64,000 nt of DNA from Yponomeuta sedellus (lineage: Eukaryota > Arthropoda > Insecta > Lepidoptera > Yponomeutidae). The notes under the pieces are model-generated. The model made no database searches. It was not told the origin of the DNA and saw only the letters and a list, made by a program, of their open reading frames with translations. The translations under genes were made by a program, and so were the position numbers. The DNA is taken from contig OW203723.1 in NCBI GenBank assembly GCA_934045075.1, positions 7,599,913 to 7,663,912 of the forward strand, in the 5' to 3' direction. Shown piece after piece: positions 11,901 through 22,317 of the stretch (its first letter is position 1; the number at the start of each line of letters is the position of its first letter).

Positions 11901-14900
11901 GATTTTTAGTTATTGTATTATTATTAATGCACTTAAAAAATGTATAATATATTTTTTCTGTGTGGTGGGTGACTAAGTTTAGGTGGCTTATGTTTCAGTT
12001 TAGGATCAATCATCTTAATATTTCCTTACGACATTTTCCTTCACGGCTAGACACCACCTAGTTATGGTTACCATTTTACATTAAATGATAAAAAAACATT
12101 ATTTACAGCGTCTTTACTGCAGTACGTCTGCAGTAACGACCACGAGGCACGCTAAGCCGTTGGTGCCGGCTGTAATAAAATGGCATTCGTTAAGCCATGT
12201 CAGAGGCCTTAGGGGCGGTTTGATAACTTCTGACAGTAAGGCCCGCCACTGTCTTACAATCCTCCATCAACCCGGACTTGGGCCCCGCCTAACTTTCCTG
12301 CGATACAGGAACAGACCCGTGCCCCAATAGTGGGGACATATAAAGGGTTGATATCGAATGACGACGAACTGCTTTAGTTAAAGACTGAACGTACCAGGAT
12401 CGAAGAGTAGCACCCAGTAGAGCAGCGTGATGAGCAGAGCTGTTGGGACCGTGATGTTGAACAGAAGCCAGTACATGCTTACATACCACGGCAGACTGTC
12501 ACCGTCTGAAACATGAATGGTATTGTAAATTTAAAATTTAACGAAGAAAATTTGGGCCGTAAGCGGGTTTTTAAAAATGGTACAATATCATAACAGTCTG
12601 TAAGGCAACAACAAGACTTCTCTCAGTGAGAGAGGATGTACCATGCCTACACATCACGCGTTACCGATTTCAAGCGTATCGGTTACGCTTGAAATCGGTA
12701 ACGCGTGATGTGTCTCTTGTTGATGGTGCTGATTGACGGTAGCACTACTTCACCGCTTCAAAGTCGCTCGGCGTGCTATGGGAACGGTCTATGCTCTGAG
12801 TCTCTGACGGATCACATTAAATATTATGGAACTCGCTACAGAAGTAAGATGATTGTTGTAGTCTATAAGATTAGCAAGTTTAAGTGGCAGTAGAATGGGC
12901 ACATATGTCGAAGAACAACCGGTAGTCCCATGGAGCTTTGTGCCCCATTGTTTTCGTGAGTGGAGACAACTGAAAAACATAGCGGGGGACTTTCACCAGT
13001 TCGTTAGACCAACGACTTGAGGCAGATTGCTGGCAGTAGCTGAATTAGGATTACCGAGGTGGTGTGAAGTCGTGTGAGATCGGTTAGGCCTATGTATTTT
13101 ATGTAGCATTGGACGAGTACCTACAGGTTTATTGATAGATAAATGATGATACATTACCTATGAAAGATCATATTTATATCTTAGGGCTTCTGTAAAATAA
13201 TGTTATAGTCCAATTACAAAAAATAAAGAACTCTTGAGTTGCTGGATTAACATGCCGGATTAAGTTGTAACTGGTGCTTTCTTACTGAGCCCTATCGGTA
13301 AGAGCAGATGTTGTCTGCAAATGTGGACTTTTTAGTGTGGAGTCTTATTGGTCTAGCATAGATGAAAACAGTGCCTGTATCTACCATGCTAAGCAGTCTG
13401 ATGGGACCAAAGTCTACAGGGTATGGAGTAAACTTCTATAACCTCCCGCAATAACCTGCTTCAGTGTCTCACCATCACCAGATGGGGACCTTTCCCCCAA
13501 GTGATGAGTACCACCGGGCTGGCTCTCGGGTTTTCCGCTGGTGAATAAGGTGCCCAGTATGGACCCGATCTGGACACTGCCTTAAATGAAACGTGTCGGC
13601 TTATTACTGGGTGCAGCAAACCGACCCCGTACAACTGTTGTATCCACGGGCCGGCATTGCACCCCCGCACATCCGCAGGGCTGTGACGTGAGGTCACTGG
13701 GAAAATCCAAAATGGACACTGACGCACGACACCCTATGCACGGCTACACCCCAGTGCGGCAAACGCCGCCAAGCCAAAACAGCTTTCTTAAATGCGTCAA
13801 TCCACTAAACACGGGACCAACGCAAGCTAGCAGCCTCTGGACCCAGGCGGTTTCCTTGCCTACCCCGTTTGTGTTTGTGCGCTGTCGGAGAGCCTTTCGC
13901 CCGGATATAAATTGCCCTGGGTAATATAGAAATACCTGAACCGGCTGCGAACCCGTATTGGTCAAAGTAAGGTTAACAGGTCGTAGGTACCTATCGGCCG
14001 AAATAAGAAGAACAGATGTCCGGGTGGGAGTTCGTGAACCCCGTCAGCAATAACCTGATCCTGAACTGTTGGTGCGGTTCTCCCCAGACGATGGACCATC
14101 TTTCTTCGTGCCCTGCGTGCCCTAACACCTCCATTCAGGAGGACCGTGATAAAGCAGTCAGCGTCGCAAAGTTTTGGGCCAAAATTGTTTAGTAAACTTT
14201 GATAATAATTGTTTTGCCATCGTCACGCTATGAAGAAGAAGTAGGTACCTATAATCGGTGTGTCCGCAATGTAATGTATGTAATGAAATCGCTATGCACT
14301 GTCTTGCATCATGTCATGATGTGTTGTCGTCGGCGATTTGTGTCCAAGGTGAAATGTTAATGCAAAATCATTTCTGTACGATGTAACCACAGGGTGTTCT
14401 TAAAACTCTGGAGTAGGTACCTTCTCAAGAGACCCACTTGAATCATAGAATTGCTAAAAACATAGTCTTGCGCTTACACAGTTTTAAAAAACTAACGTGC
14501 CATTCCAAATGCTGCGCGTACTGGATACATGGATACCCTGAAGTATGTACTTTATCCACAACAAAATGTGGGAAATTATTTTGTTAGGTTATCAATATTA
14601 ATTATCTAGAAAAATTGCACGCTATGGATGCGAACTTACAGGGTTCTTACTTGTATGGCATGGAAAGTATGTCTAAAGCAGAGCTACGCTGCAACGTTTA
14701 GAATAAGTTGAATTTTCAATTAAGTTTTCTACAATAATAAAGAACCTCAATTCTTCCTCAGTAAGTGTTTAGGAAAAAAAAACTTTCATGGTCCTAAACC
14801 GTTGATTTCCTACGGTTCTCTAGAAAACATGATCGTAGTTATGCAAGGTATAGGCAAAAGCTACCAATGAAGTTTACAATGACAATTTGATGTGCATTGC

Positions 14901-17900
14901 AAAGTCGATTAACCCACAATTTAGTAAGGAGGGAGGCTCTGATGCATAATGTAAATCGTATTATCATATTAAACTATAAAATGTAGTTTTATGAAACTCT
15001 GCCGCGAAGGAATAAATTCTTCTTCTTTTTAATCGGTCCCTCAATTCTGAGGATCGTGACCATATACAATAGTTCTCCATTTGTCTCGGTCATATGCGCA
15101 ATGGGATGCGTGCTGAATCCCCCAGCTGCCTTATTTATGGCATCGGACCAGCGCATTGGTGTTCTGCCTCTCGCTCGTCTGCCCTCTAACTGGCCCAAAA
15201 CGATCTGCTTCTCTAGGCTATGACGTCGTGACCGCATAATATGCCCAAAAAAGCTGAGGGACCTCTGGCGACAGACTGACGACAGTCGCTTCGTTAGGAG
15301 CAATAAATTAGCATAGCATAGCATAACCATAAATTAGTTAGCAGGAATAAATTAATGGAATAAAATGAATTAAAGGAATAAATTTCAGAGAAGTTAATTT
15401 CTGTAAAGAAATGACTATCTACCTATTATTATTATTATTATTTACTAACTGACCCCGCCCGTAAAATGTTGTTTTGCATTTTTTATTATCCTGCAACTTA
15501 TTCTCAGAGCTACTTATACACAAATTTTTTTTCATAAAAATCGATGCAGCCATTTTTATGAAAAAAGGAGGTCGATAACAAACACGAGATATAATATATT
15601 ACATAATAAACATACAGCTTTAAGCAGACAGGTGTGTATCACTTGCGTGCACTTGCAAAATGTTTATCAAGTGCGATTTTAAAATGAGTTCACTGAGGGA
15701 GCTAATTACACGAATACAGTACATTGTCACTGTAATATAGATATATACAGGGGTCGGCACTCGAAATGTTACTAAAAAATTTTACTGTTCAGCAATTTGT
15801 GAACAAACAAAATGATCGCGTATGGTTAAAGTGTAAATCAAAAGACGTGTTCGGTAGAAACCATTGGACGTTTCAGCAAGACTCGGCACCATCCCACAAA
15901 GCCCGTGAAACCCAAATTATTTTGCAAGAAAAAGTTCCGAGCTTCATTTCTTCGCAACAATGGCAACCATATTCGCCGGACTTAAACCCAATGGATTTTT
16001 CCATATGGTCAATTCTAGAGGCCAAAGTGTCAGCAAAAAAATATGAGACAGTCGACGCCTTAAAGATTGCTCTTCGCCGAGAATGGAACAAAATATCAGC
16101 AGACCACATTCGTGCAGCGTGTGAAGCCTTCTCGGACAAACTCGATGCTGTTATCCGCGCTAAAGGTGGCCACATCGAACATTAACTTTTTCTTTTTAAT
16201 TTTAAATGTTTTTCTTCTTTATATTGAAGTTTATAAATAAAAAGAAACAAAATTGTCAAAATTACAGCATTTTGAATTGGTAACACTCCTGTATTATTGA
16301 TATGAAATGGTTCTATTTAATTAAAATAGCGCAGAAACTGCGGGTTAGCGGGGTAACGTTCACGAATAGTACTGGCTTTCATTCCAGACATTGTCATCTA
16401 AATAATCCTTTGTATACTTTACGCATTTTGTGAACCGCATTTCAGGCAAGCTTAAATAGGAAGTTATTTCCCTAAAACGCGGATTCTGGTAGGGTTTCTC
16501 ATTCTGCAGAACACATTGGGTGTTAGTAAATTGACATCCAATGTGGGAATCTGCTTCATACACTTAATATTTAATTGTTTTCCTATACGTAAGTACACAT
16601 ACTTAAACTCATGCCAGTATTTTAGAGTGGTAGGTAAGGTTACATCAAAATCCATTATGTGATGGACTCATTGTTATACATACTTCTTAAAAAACTAAGT
16701 ACCTACCTACATTAGCGGCTAACAAACCAAATCAAACGATTTTCTAATGACGTCTTGAGCTCGAGTCCCAAAAGTCAATGGGTCAGTGAGAGTACACACA
16801 TAGAAGAGGCTTCAGTCGGCATTCGATAGTATTTCAAGGACACCGGACGGTGAAACGTGGTTACGTCACGCGTCACAGCGAGGCACCCATGTCGGCCAGC
16901 ACTGCGATCGGCGCTCGCGCAATCCCGCCGCGTTAAGGCGCTAGGCGGTGCTAACTAGAGCCACCAATGAAAGAAAAATCATAACGTGTTTTATAACATT
17001 GAAGTAAGAGTGAATATTTTTCAAACAGTGAACGTTATAAATTTTAACAACTACTGTGACAACTATTTTTGGAACCTACAGTCTAGAACCTAGGATCGAC
17101 AATCTAGGACTTAAATCGATATCCGCTAAAAACGACAGTTTTTCGCAAAACTGCCTTTGCAGTTCTAGATTCTTGGACCTAGGTTCTAAAGAGCTACTAT
17201 TTTGAAAGGATTTATGATGTTCACTTTTCAAAAGCGTAGTTATCAAAGAAGATATGATTTTTTCCCCTAATGGCGCTAGCGCCTTAACTCGCGTTGCATA
17301 CTAGGTAAAAGACAACGCTCAGTCGGGCCACTACTCTGAATATGTTTAGCATAATGTTCATGGAAAAGACATCAACGCGCTTGTTGCATTCGGTGACAAA
17401 ATAATATACTTATTTCTATTTGCCGTAGTGGCTTCTTAATAGTTCTAGAGTCCGCGGACTAAAAGTTCATGAGACATATTTTTGAGGCACGAAAAAACCT
17501 TATTTTAAAATCTGTAACTTTCTTTATTACAACTTACTGTGTTACAATAACGGAAAGTTGTCATGAAATAATGAACTAGTTGTTAATTGTTTCATGATAG
17601 CTCAGCCATCTTACAAGCACCTAGAATCCAAGCCCAAATACTAACCTAACTTGAAACTGGTAGACTCGTGGGATGTACCTATAGGGCCCCATTTGGTAGA
17701 ACTCCAATTCATGGTTTCCTACGAGAATTTGATGTAAGTTCATTGCATAACCGCTTAACACACAGATTACCAAGTAGGAATCCGATACGCAATGTACGTA
17801 GAATTTTCGTAATAAAATATTATACTATTATTGTAGTTTTACGAAACTCGGCTTATAAGCATTTAAATTACATGTAGAAGTACTGTCCTTAGTCTGGGCT

Positions 17901-20900
17901 GGCCAACTAGCAAATTCTTGATGCGATGAGTATAGCCTTCCCCCAGTGGTCACCATCATAAAGTTTACTATGTTTAGGGAGTTCAGAGTAGGCTATTGCC
18001 TATAATGAATTCCCTCCGAGTAATCATTTCCATACAACGGTTACACATTGAACGATAACTGCACCATCGTCATCGGACTCGGAGTTAGTACATTTGACTG
18101 CCTCACTAGTGTAACGGTATCACTTGCGATTATCATGCCGGAGGTCGTGGGTTCTATTCCTACTGAGGGCCACCGTACATTTGTACGGTGGGACATGGCC
18201 TCAGTCTGGGTTCTTTCCAATTTTTGTCTTTGCAATTAGGCAACCACAGCATAGGGTATACTTTTTTGGTACCACGACAAGTGATTGTGTTTTGTGGAAG
18301 TAGTTATTATTTATTTTATGGCCAGCGGAAATCGCTTTATTACTTTTGGTGTACCCACATTAGAGCACTTGAGCACCCCTATTTGTAATCTTTTTTTAAT
18401 CTTTTTTATTTATGGAGAGTTCGGCACACTTAGTGACCATGTCACCCTCGTTATGCCAAACACATTCTTACATACAGTATACTAAAAGTAAAAAACAAAT
18501 TCTACACAAAAAGAAAAACAACTGTCATCATAATAGTCATACAACATTATGCAGAACTTCGAGCCTTAAACCTCTGCAGACAGTGGATGGATAGTACTGC
18601 ATTGCATCCCCCATTGTAACCTTTTTGGTCAAAAATAATTTGTATTTTGTCTTTCTAAGTAAGGTAAGGCCGTTTTTCGAACGTTTGGTCAACGTTGTAT
18701 GAACACTAGTCCAACGGTGTCGTGCAGGTCAGGTTATCGTCCAATGTGAAACTGTCCATGCTTGAGGTGCTTGCTCCGAAAACTGGATCGTGTTAAGTGC
18801 AGACTTAAGGGGCTCCATGCATTATAACTAGCGCCACGAAAAGAAAAAGGATCATAAGTTTTTTGCAGATGGTTTTTGCAAAAAGTATCAGACGATCTCT
18901 GTGTCGCAGCGGTAGCCCATCTGCTTACCATGCACGAGGTCCCGGGTTCGAACCTCAGCTGGGGACAAAAAAATAAAACCCCAGGTCTTGGATGTTTACA
19001 TGTTTATAATCGTTGTTTCTGGTTCCCGCGACGACACAGTGTATCTTAGCGTGGGGCCAGATGCAATGTAGGTACGTGCCTGTATGTAAATGATAAGTTA
19101 TATTGTTATGTTATGTTATCTCTTAATGATGTTAATAGTATTTTTTTGTAACCTAAAACCTAGGATCACAGCCGGTTTTGGCGTTAATGTTATCTAGTCC
19201 TAGTTTTTTTTGCCTTAGGTTCACGGCCATGGGTGCTAAAAATCACTTGATTATGAGATTGAAGAGCACATCGCAACTTAACTTTTTAAAGTTTACGACA
19301 TATTATAGATATGAGTATTTGTGACTCGCATATCTATAAGTGAGTTTTGAATTAAACCTTGTACTGGCGCTTTTTGCAAAAACGATCTTTAATTAAAAAA
19401 AGGGTGTTGTTCTATTGGTGGCGCTAGTATAAGATAGATATTGCCCAACCAGAAAAAAAGAATTACAACAATGATTTCATGAATTTAAGTAATGTTATAC
19501 AACTGGCGGTCTTAGCGCTTAAAGCGATCTCTTTCAGGCAACCTTTGGATGAAGTGAATTGCATTGGACGTAGTCGGTAGGCACATGTACATAATATATA
19601 TAATACATAAATTTAAATATGGCATGCGTGTATGCAACTACTAATTAACGTTGATGAAGCGATGATGGTATGTCAGGATCGCGGCTTTGGCGCACCGCTC
19701 TGGGGTACAGACGTGAGGTCTGTACCCCACATATGTATATTACTATTTAAATATGTACCGTACATATTTAAATAGTAATATACATAGATACCTACGAAAT
19801 AAACACTTATAGTGCAATATACATATAAGCAACTGCATTACTGCATGGAACCCCTTAATGAACGACTGCGGTACTTGTTTGTCCACAGTGAATGCTCTCA
19901 TGGCATTGGGGATAATGACACGCTGCTACAATGCTTTGCGGTTGGCGCTTCGGATAATGGAGTGCCAATCTTTTTTTGTTAAATGAAAGATTGGAATCAC
20001 ACGAATATCAGTTTAGGCCTATTTGCATACGGTGATAGAATCTGTAAGTAGACAATTTCATACATTCTCGTGCTGGAATAATGATAGCTGATAGCTCGTG
20101 GGCAGTATTTCTCCGAAGAGGTGTGAGTTGAAATTGCATCCATTGAAGCCATACCGTAAGAAAACGCTGAGTTTGAATCGATTAAGTAACAACATAACAT
20201 AGCAATAATGACATCACGAAAAGATTCGCATGCACATCGCGTATTGTACTTTAATACTGGTGAACTGCCAAATAGCAGCGTCCTAACGGCGCGCTATAAA
20301 TTCCGAAAGATGTGATGGTACGATGATGGCTATTATTAATTATTTACACCACCTGGGAACATAAAAAATCCTGCATAATGTATTTTTTTGAGACAAGAAG
20401 TATTTAATTTAATATTAATTTTCGGAAAATAAGTGGGAAATGTTTTGTTTTTGTTTTCCGATTTCTTCCAGTACTCGGGCCATATACATATGCTTGTACT
20501 TATATTGCTGTGACCAAATAAAAAAATACATTTTGGTCGATGAATCACCAAAGTAAACTGAATTATCCCTTTTCGATTGCTCAAAAAAATAACGACAAGT
20601 ATTAACTCATTCTTCTCAACCAGAGAGTCATTACGTTATTTTCTTTAAACAATTTTAATTCTTAAGATTCACAATTGGAAAAAAGGTTTGATTAGGTTGC
20701 GTTTTTGGGCTGGTATACCTAACGGAAAAAGTTACCACGCAAAAAACTTTATTCGAAGTAAAGCCCTCGCAACACGAAACAAATTATTACTGCGGTGGCG
20801 GTCAAAACGCGTTGGTTTGAATACTACAATAAATTACTAATGTAGTAAATTACTGCCACCGCCACCAGTTTTGTACAAACCTTTTCCGTTGAAGTCCGAC

Positions 20901-21178
20901 CACAACGCGGCGCAGGATACAACTAGGCCACTGAGCGTCATCAAGGTGAGCAGGACTAGGCCCCAGTTGGTGAGGTAGATCAGCCAATAAGGCGTTGGCG
21001 CCATCATCACCGCCCACACCAGGATACCCAGCGAGGCCGAGGCCAGGCACAGCCGCAGCACCAGAAGGCCCACCGGGGAGTCCCCATACTGCCAGCTTGA
21101 AGCCGTAAAGTCACTCAGCTTCTCGTTCGACGAAACCCATAGCGACTGCTGCAAGTACCTGTTGGAACACCGCACCAT
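8959..21178 (-). CDS. Rolling stone-like membrane protein, paralogue A (4 coding exons, 273 aa)
   Basis: Coding exons in transcript order are 20881-21178, 12395-12505, 10270-10465 and 8959-9175. All junctions are GT-AG, phases are 1, 1, 2, and 822 nt close at TGA. The start was chosen because its context (GACAAAATGG) is good and no longer in-frame start is seen. Family signatures: YWLIYLTNWGL at residues 64-74, SLPWYVSMYWLLFNIT in exon 2, THSVNS around 153-158, RLLHIYQPL, then FVYEVLNW in exon 4. Hydrophobic stretches suggest about six membrane segments (for example 36-60 and 66-92). Drosophila rolling stone acts in myoblast fusion; the molecular activity of the family is not established. Oddities: the usual THWG is TNWG here, the exon 4 signature is VLNW rather than V/L-D-W, and intron 1 is 8.4 kb and full of mobile elements. 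Paralogue B follows upstream on the same strand. Function in this organism is unknown. Confidence 0.9.
9501..9538. repeat. Perfect 16-bp hairpin
   Basis: GGGGAAGTTAATATAA (9501-9516) is exactly complementary to 9523-9538, with a 6-base loop. It lies just upstream of exon 4 of gene A, inside intron 3. Confidence 0.7.
9724..9914 (+). repeat. Lepidopteran-type dispersed repeat, possibly Helitron-related
   Basis: A block containing GCTCAACCGATTTCGCTGAT, a TACGAGGATG.TTCTTACGGAGAG stretch and an end in GGGTCAGCTAGTG. A second copy lies at 43496-43675. Its layout recalls short non-autonomous Helitrons described in Lepidoptera, but I cannot confirm the terminal hairpin, so the class is tentative. 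Confidence 0.45.
11073..11836 (-). mobile_element. Inverted-duplicated mariner 5' end (foldback transposon fragment)
   Basis: The two ends are the same mariner sequence in opposite orientation, each starting GGGGTTAAAGTATG and flanked by TA. The minus-strand arm encodes the start of a mariner transposase for about 90 residues, including ARNINAAFGEGSTSERTV, a helix-turn-helix-like WFKRFRDGNFDLKNEPRGRP and a following VEADPSQTTQEL region. The plus-strand arm repeats only about the first 36 residues and stops near 11369. The catalytic DDD half is absent, so the element is dead. Confidence 0.75.
12140..12355 (+). repeat. Dispersed repeat, LINE-tail type
   Basis: It holds GCCGTTGGTGCCGGCTGT, a CATGTCAGAGGCCTTA block, AACTTCTGACAGTAAGGCCC and GACCCGTGCCCCAATAGTGG. 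Copies occur at 41828-41947, 46815-46965, 49840-49935, 51300-51505 (minus) and 51635-51730. The CCGTGCCCCAGCAGTGGGGAC-like end is typical of non-LTR retroelement tails in moths and butterflies. Confidence 0.55.
12649..12713. repeat. Perfect 30-bp inverted repeat with 5-base loop
   Basis: 12649-12678 is exactly complementary to 12684-12713 around the loop TCGGT. The arms are GC-balanced (CATCACGCGTTACCGATTTC inside), unlike their AT-rich surroundings. It lies in intron 1 of gene A. Confidence 0.75.
13250..14215 (+). pseudogene. Decayed non-LTR retrotransposon, 3' part
   Basis: The best-preserved piece (about 14050-14190, plus strand) reads NCWCGSPQTMDHLSSCPACP followed by an acidic patch and AVSVAKFWAKIV, then a stop. 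Cysteine spacing of this type with a QTM.HL..CP.C motif is common at the C-terminus of reverse-transcriptase ORFs of insect LINEs. The preceding 0.8 kb is of similar GC-rich character but has many stops, so its limits are approximate. Confidence 0.5.
15010..15325 (-). pseudogene. LINE reverse-transcriptase ORF C-terminal fragment
   Basis: The minus frame reads RQRSLSFFGHIMRSRRHSLE, then QIVLGQLEGRRARGRTPMRW and SDAINKAAGG. This is the post-RT C-terminal segment seen in RTE-like and related insect LINEs. No RT core is present nearby, so it is a 5'-truncated relic inside intron 1 of gene A. Confidence 0.65.
15748..16291 (+). mobile_element. Deletion derivative of a mariner/Tc1-type transposon
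   Basis: The plus-strand frame 15766-16185 encodes the C-terminal 139 residues of a transposase. FQQDSAPSHKA carries the second catalytic Asp, and YSPDLNPMDFSIW the third acidic position. The frame ends in the typical KGGHIE tail. The first catalytic Asp and the DNA-binding half are missing. The ends CAGGGGT at 15748 and the complementary ACTCCTG up to 16291 are flanked by TA, which fits a TA target duplication. Confidence 0.7.
16967..17275. repeat. Foldback MITE, family M, copy 1
   Basis: The ends read CCAATGAAAGAAAAATCATA and the inverse ATGATTTTTTCCCCTAATGG. The centre carries a pairing block around CCGCTAAAAACGACAG. The organisation matches the copy at 25523-25831, and a partial copy is near 19370-19435. 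Confidence 0.55.
18085..18240 (+). repeat. tRNA-derived SINE-like repeat
   Basis: It contains a CCTCACTAGTGTAACGGT A-box-like block and GGTCGTGGGTTCTATTCC, resembling a B box. A related copy with the same GATTA.CATGCCGG core lies at 42690-42800. Confidence 0.5.
18885..19120 (+). repeat. tRNA-derived SINE-like repeat, second family
   Basis: A B-box-like GGTCCCGGGTTCGAACCTC is followed by GCTGGGGACAAA, CCAGGTCTTGGATGTTT and GGTTCCCGCGACGACACAG. The copy at 43995-44220 has the same order with an AGAT microsatellite inserted. Confidence 0.55.
19625..19790 (+). repeat. LINE tail fragment ending in two perfect hairpins
   Basis: The plus strand reads MQLLINVDEAMMVCQDRG, matching the C-terminal motif seen in the fragments at 42894 and 50918. 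Immediately after come two hairpins: 19702-19712 with 19718-19728 (11 bp), and 19733-19757 with 19761-19785 (25 bp, 3-base loop). Confidence 0.6.
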
Positions 21179-22317
21179 TTTGTCCGAGTTGTCAGCACTT
21201 CACCATTGTAAACACTGCGAAGTTGCAAAACCGAATGCCGCGGAGGCGGCTGGTCGAGTGGATGAGTCTCCAGATATACGCGAGAGAGTGTCATGTGGTT
21301 TTTATCAATGATCCGCTATCGTTATCTGGTGTGGATATTTCGCTTCATTGCTCGCGTCAGTTTCCGCCAATTATTTACTAAACACTGTGACTATGCTGGT
21401 GGTGTTGACAATGGGATTGCGTGACTTATTGTTTGGGTTAAAATGTTTTTATGGTATGCGATATCGGTGGTTCAGTTGGATGCGCGTGCGGCGGTTCGTG
21501 GCCGTCGTGGTGACGCTGGCGGCGCGGTGCGCACTGCCCGACTCTCGCTCTCCGAGGGCCGCGGCCGCAGTCGCTTGCATAAGCCGCACTTAACCTGACT
21601 TGTCTTTTATGTAATTAGTTGTTCGCGAAACTCGCTCTGGCTGGGTGTCAACATCGTCTGGCACACTTCGTTTAGATTTCTCAAAAGATTGGGTCTGTAT
21701 CTTCTCGTGTCTGAGTCAGGGCAACCTTTGTTTTTGTAGATGTTGAAAACTTAGATAAAGAAAACGTAGTTATGTATTGTTGTATTCCATCGGCTTTGAG
21801 TACCTAAGTTCCTGTGAACTTGATCATGATCCTTTGTTTTCAGAGTATAATCAATTATTGTAATGAGGACAGTGCGTGTTTATAAATGTTTCGATCATTA
21901 AGAAGATACTTACTCGACTAAATAAGTTACATTATCATCGATGGAATGAGTTGTGGAATAACTTCCCTTATGTATGAGCATATTTGCCTATTACGAGTAG
22001 CAGTGTTCAACAATTTATTTTATGGGTGACCCTTGTTTCGACCCAATGTTTTTTGCAAGTCTGTTGCAATGTTTACCCTGCACTTCTGTCAGATTACTAC
22101 AATCTGTCATCCACCACGCTCTCCGCGTTCTAAGATTGCGATTAGGTAATCTACAAGTACAAGAAGGATTTATCCCTGTGCGAAGAAAATTTGAACGGTG
22201 CTATTAAATATTTTCTTTATTCGCATCATAATATACAACCACACGTACAGGAAACCAAGCACCCAAACAACAACGAGCCACTTTCGAAACGAATACACAG
22301 GTCAGTCTCCAGGCACG
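21179..22317. other. Spacer between paralogues A and B, with GC-rich patch
   Basis: The 1.1-kb spacer must hold the promoter of gene A and the 3' end of gene B. A GC-rich, CpG-rich patch at about 21470-21580 stands out from the AT-rich surroundings and is a candidate promoter or 5' leader region for gene A. An 81-codon plus-strand frame there (21348-21593) shows no recognisable family and is probably a by-product of the base composition. Confidence 0.4.
21192..21206 (-). promoter_or_regulatory. Candidate 4-codon uORF in the leader of paralogue A
   Basis: Just upstream of the gene A start codon the minus strand reads a short ATG frame (MVKC, then TGA), ending 13 nt before the main ATG. If the leader is transcribed this far, it could lower translation of gene A. 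No transcript data are available, and such short uORFs also occur by chance. Confidence 0.3.

Larger units (their letters stand above)
12506..20880. other. Intron 1 of paralogue A, mobile-element sink
   Basis: This 8.4-kb intron holds LINE relics, a mariner derivative, MITEs, SINE-like repeats and hairpins listed separately. I searched it for a second first-exon (the THWG/TNWG signature) and for exon-2-like sequence and saw none. Confidence 0.6.
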
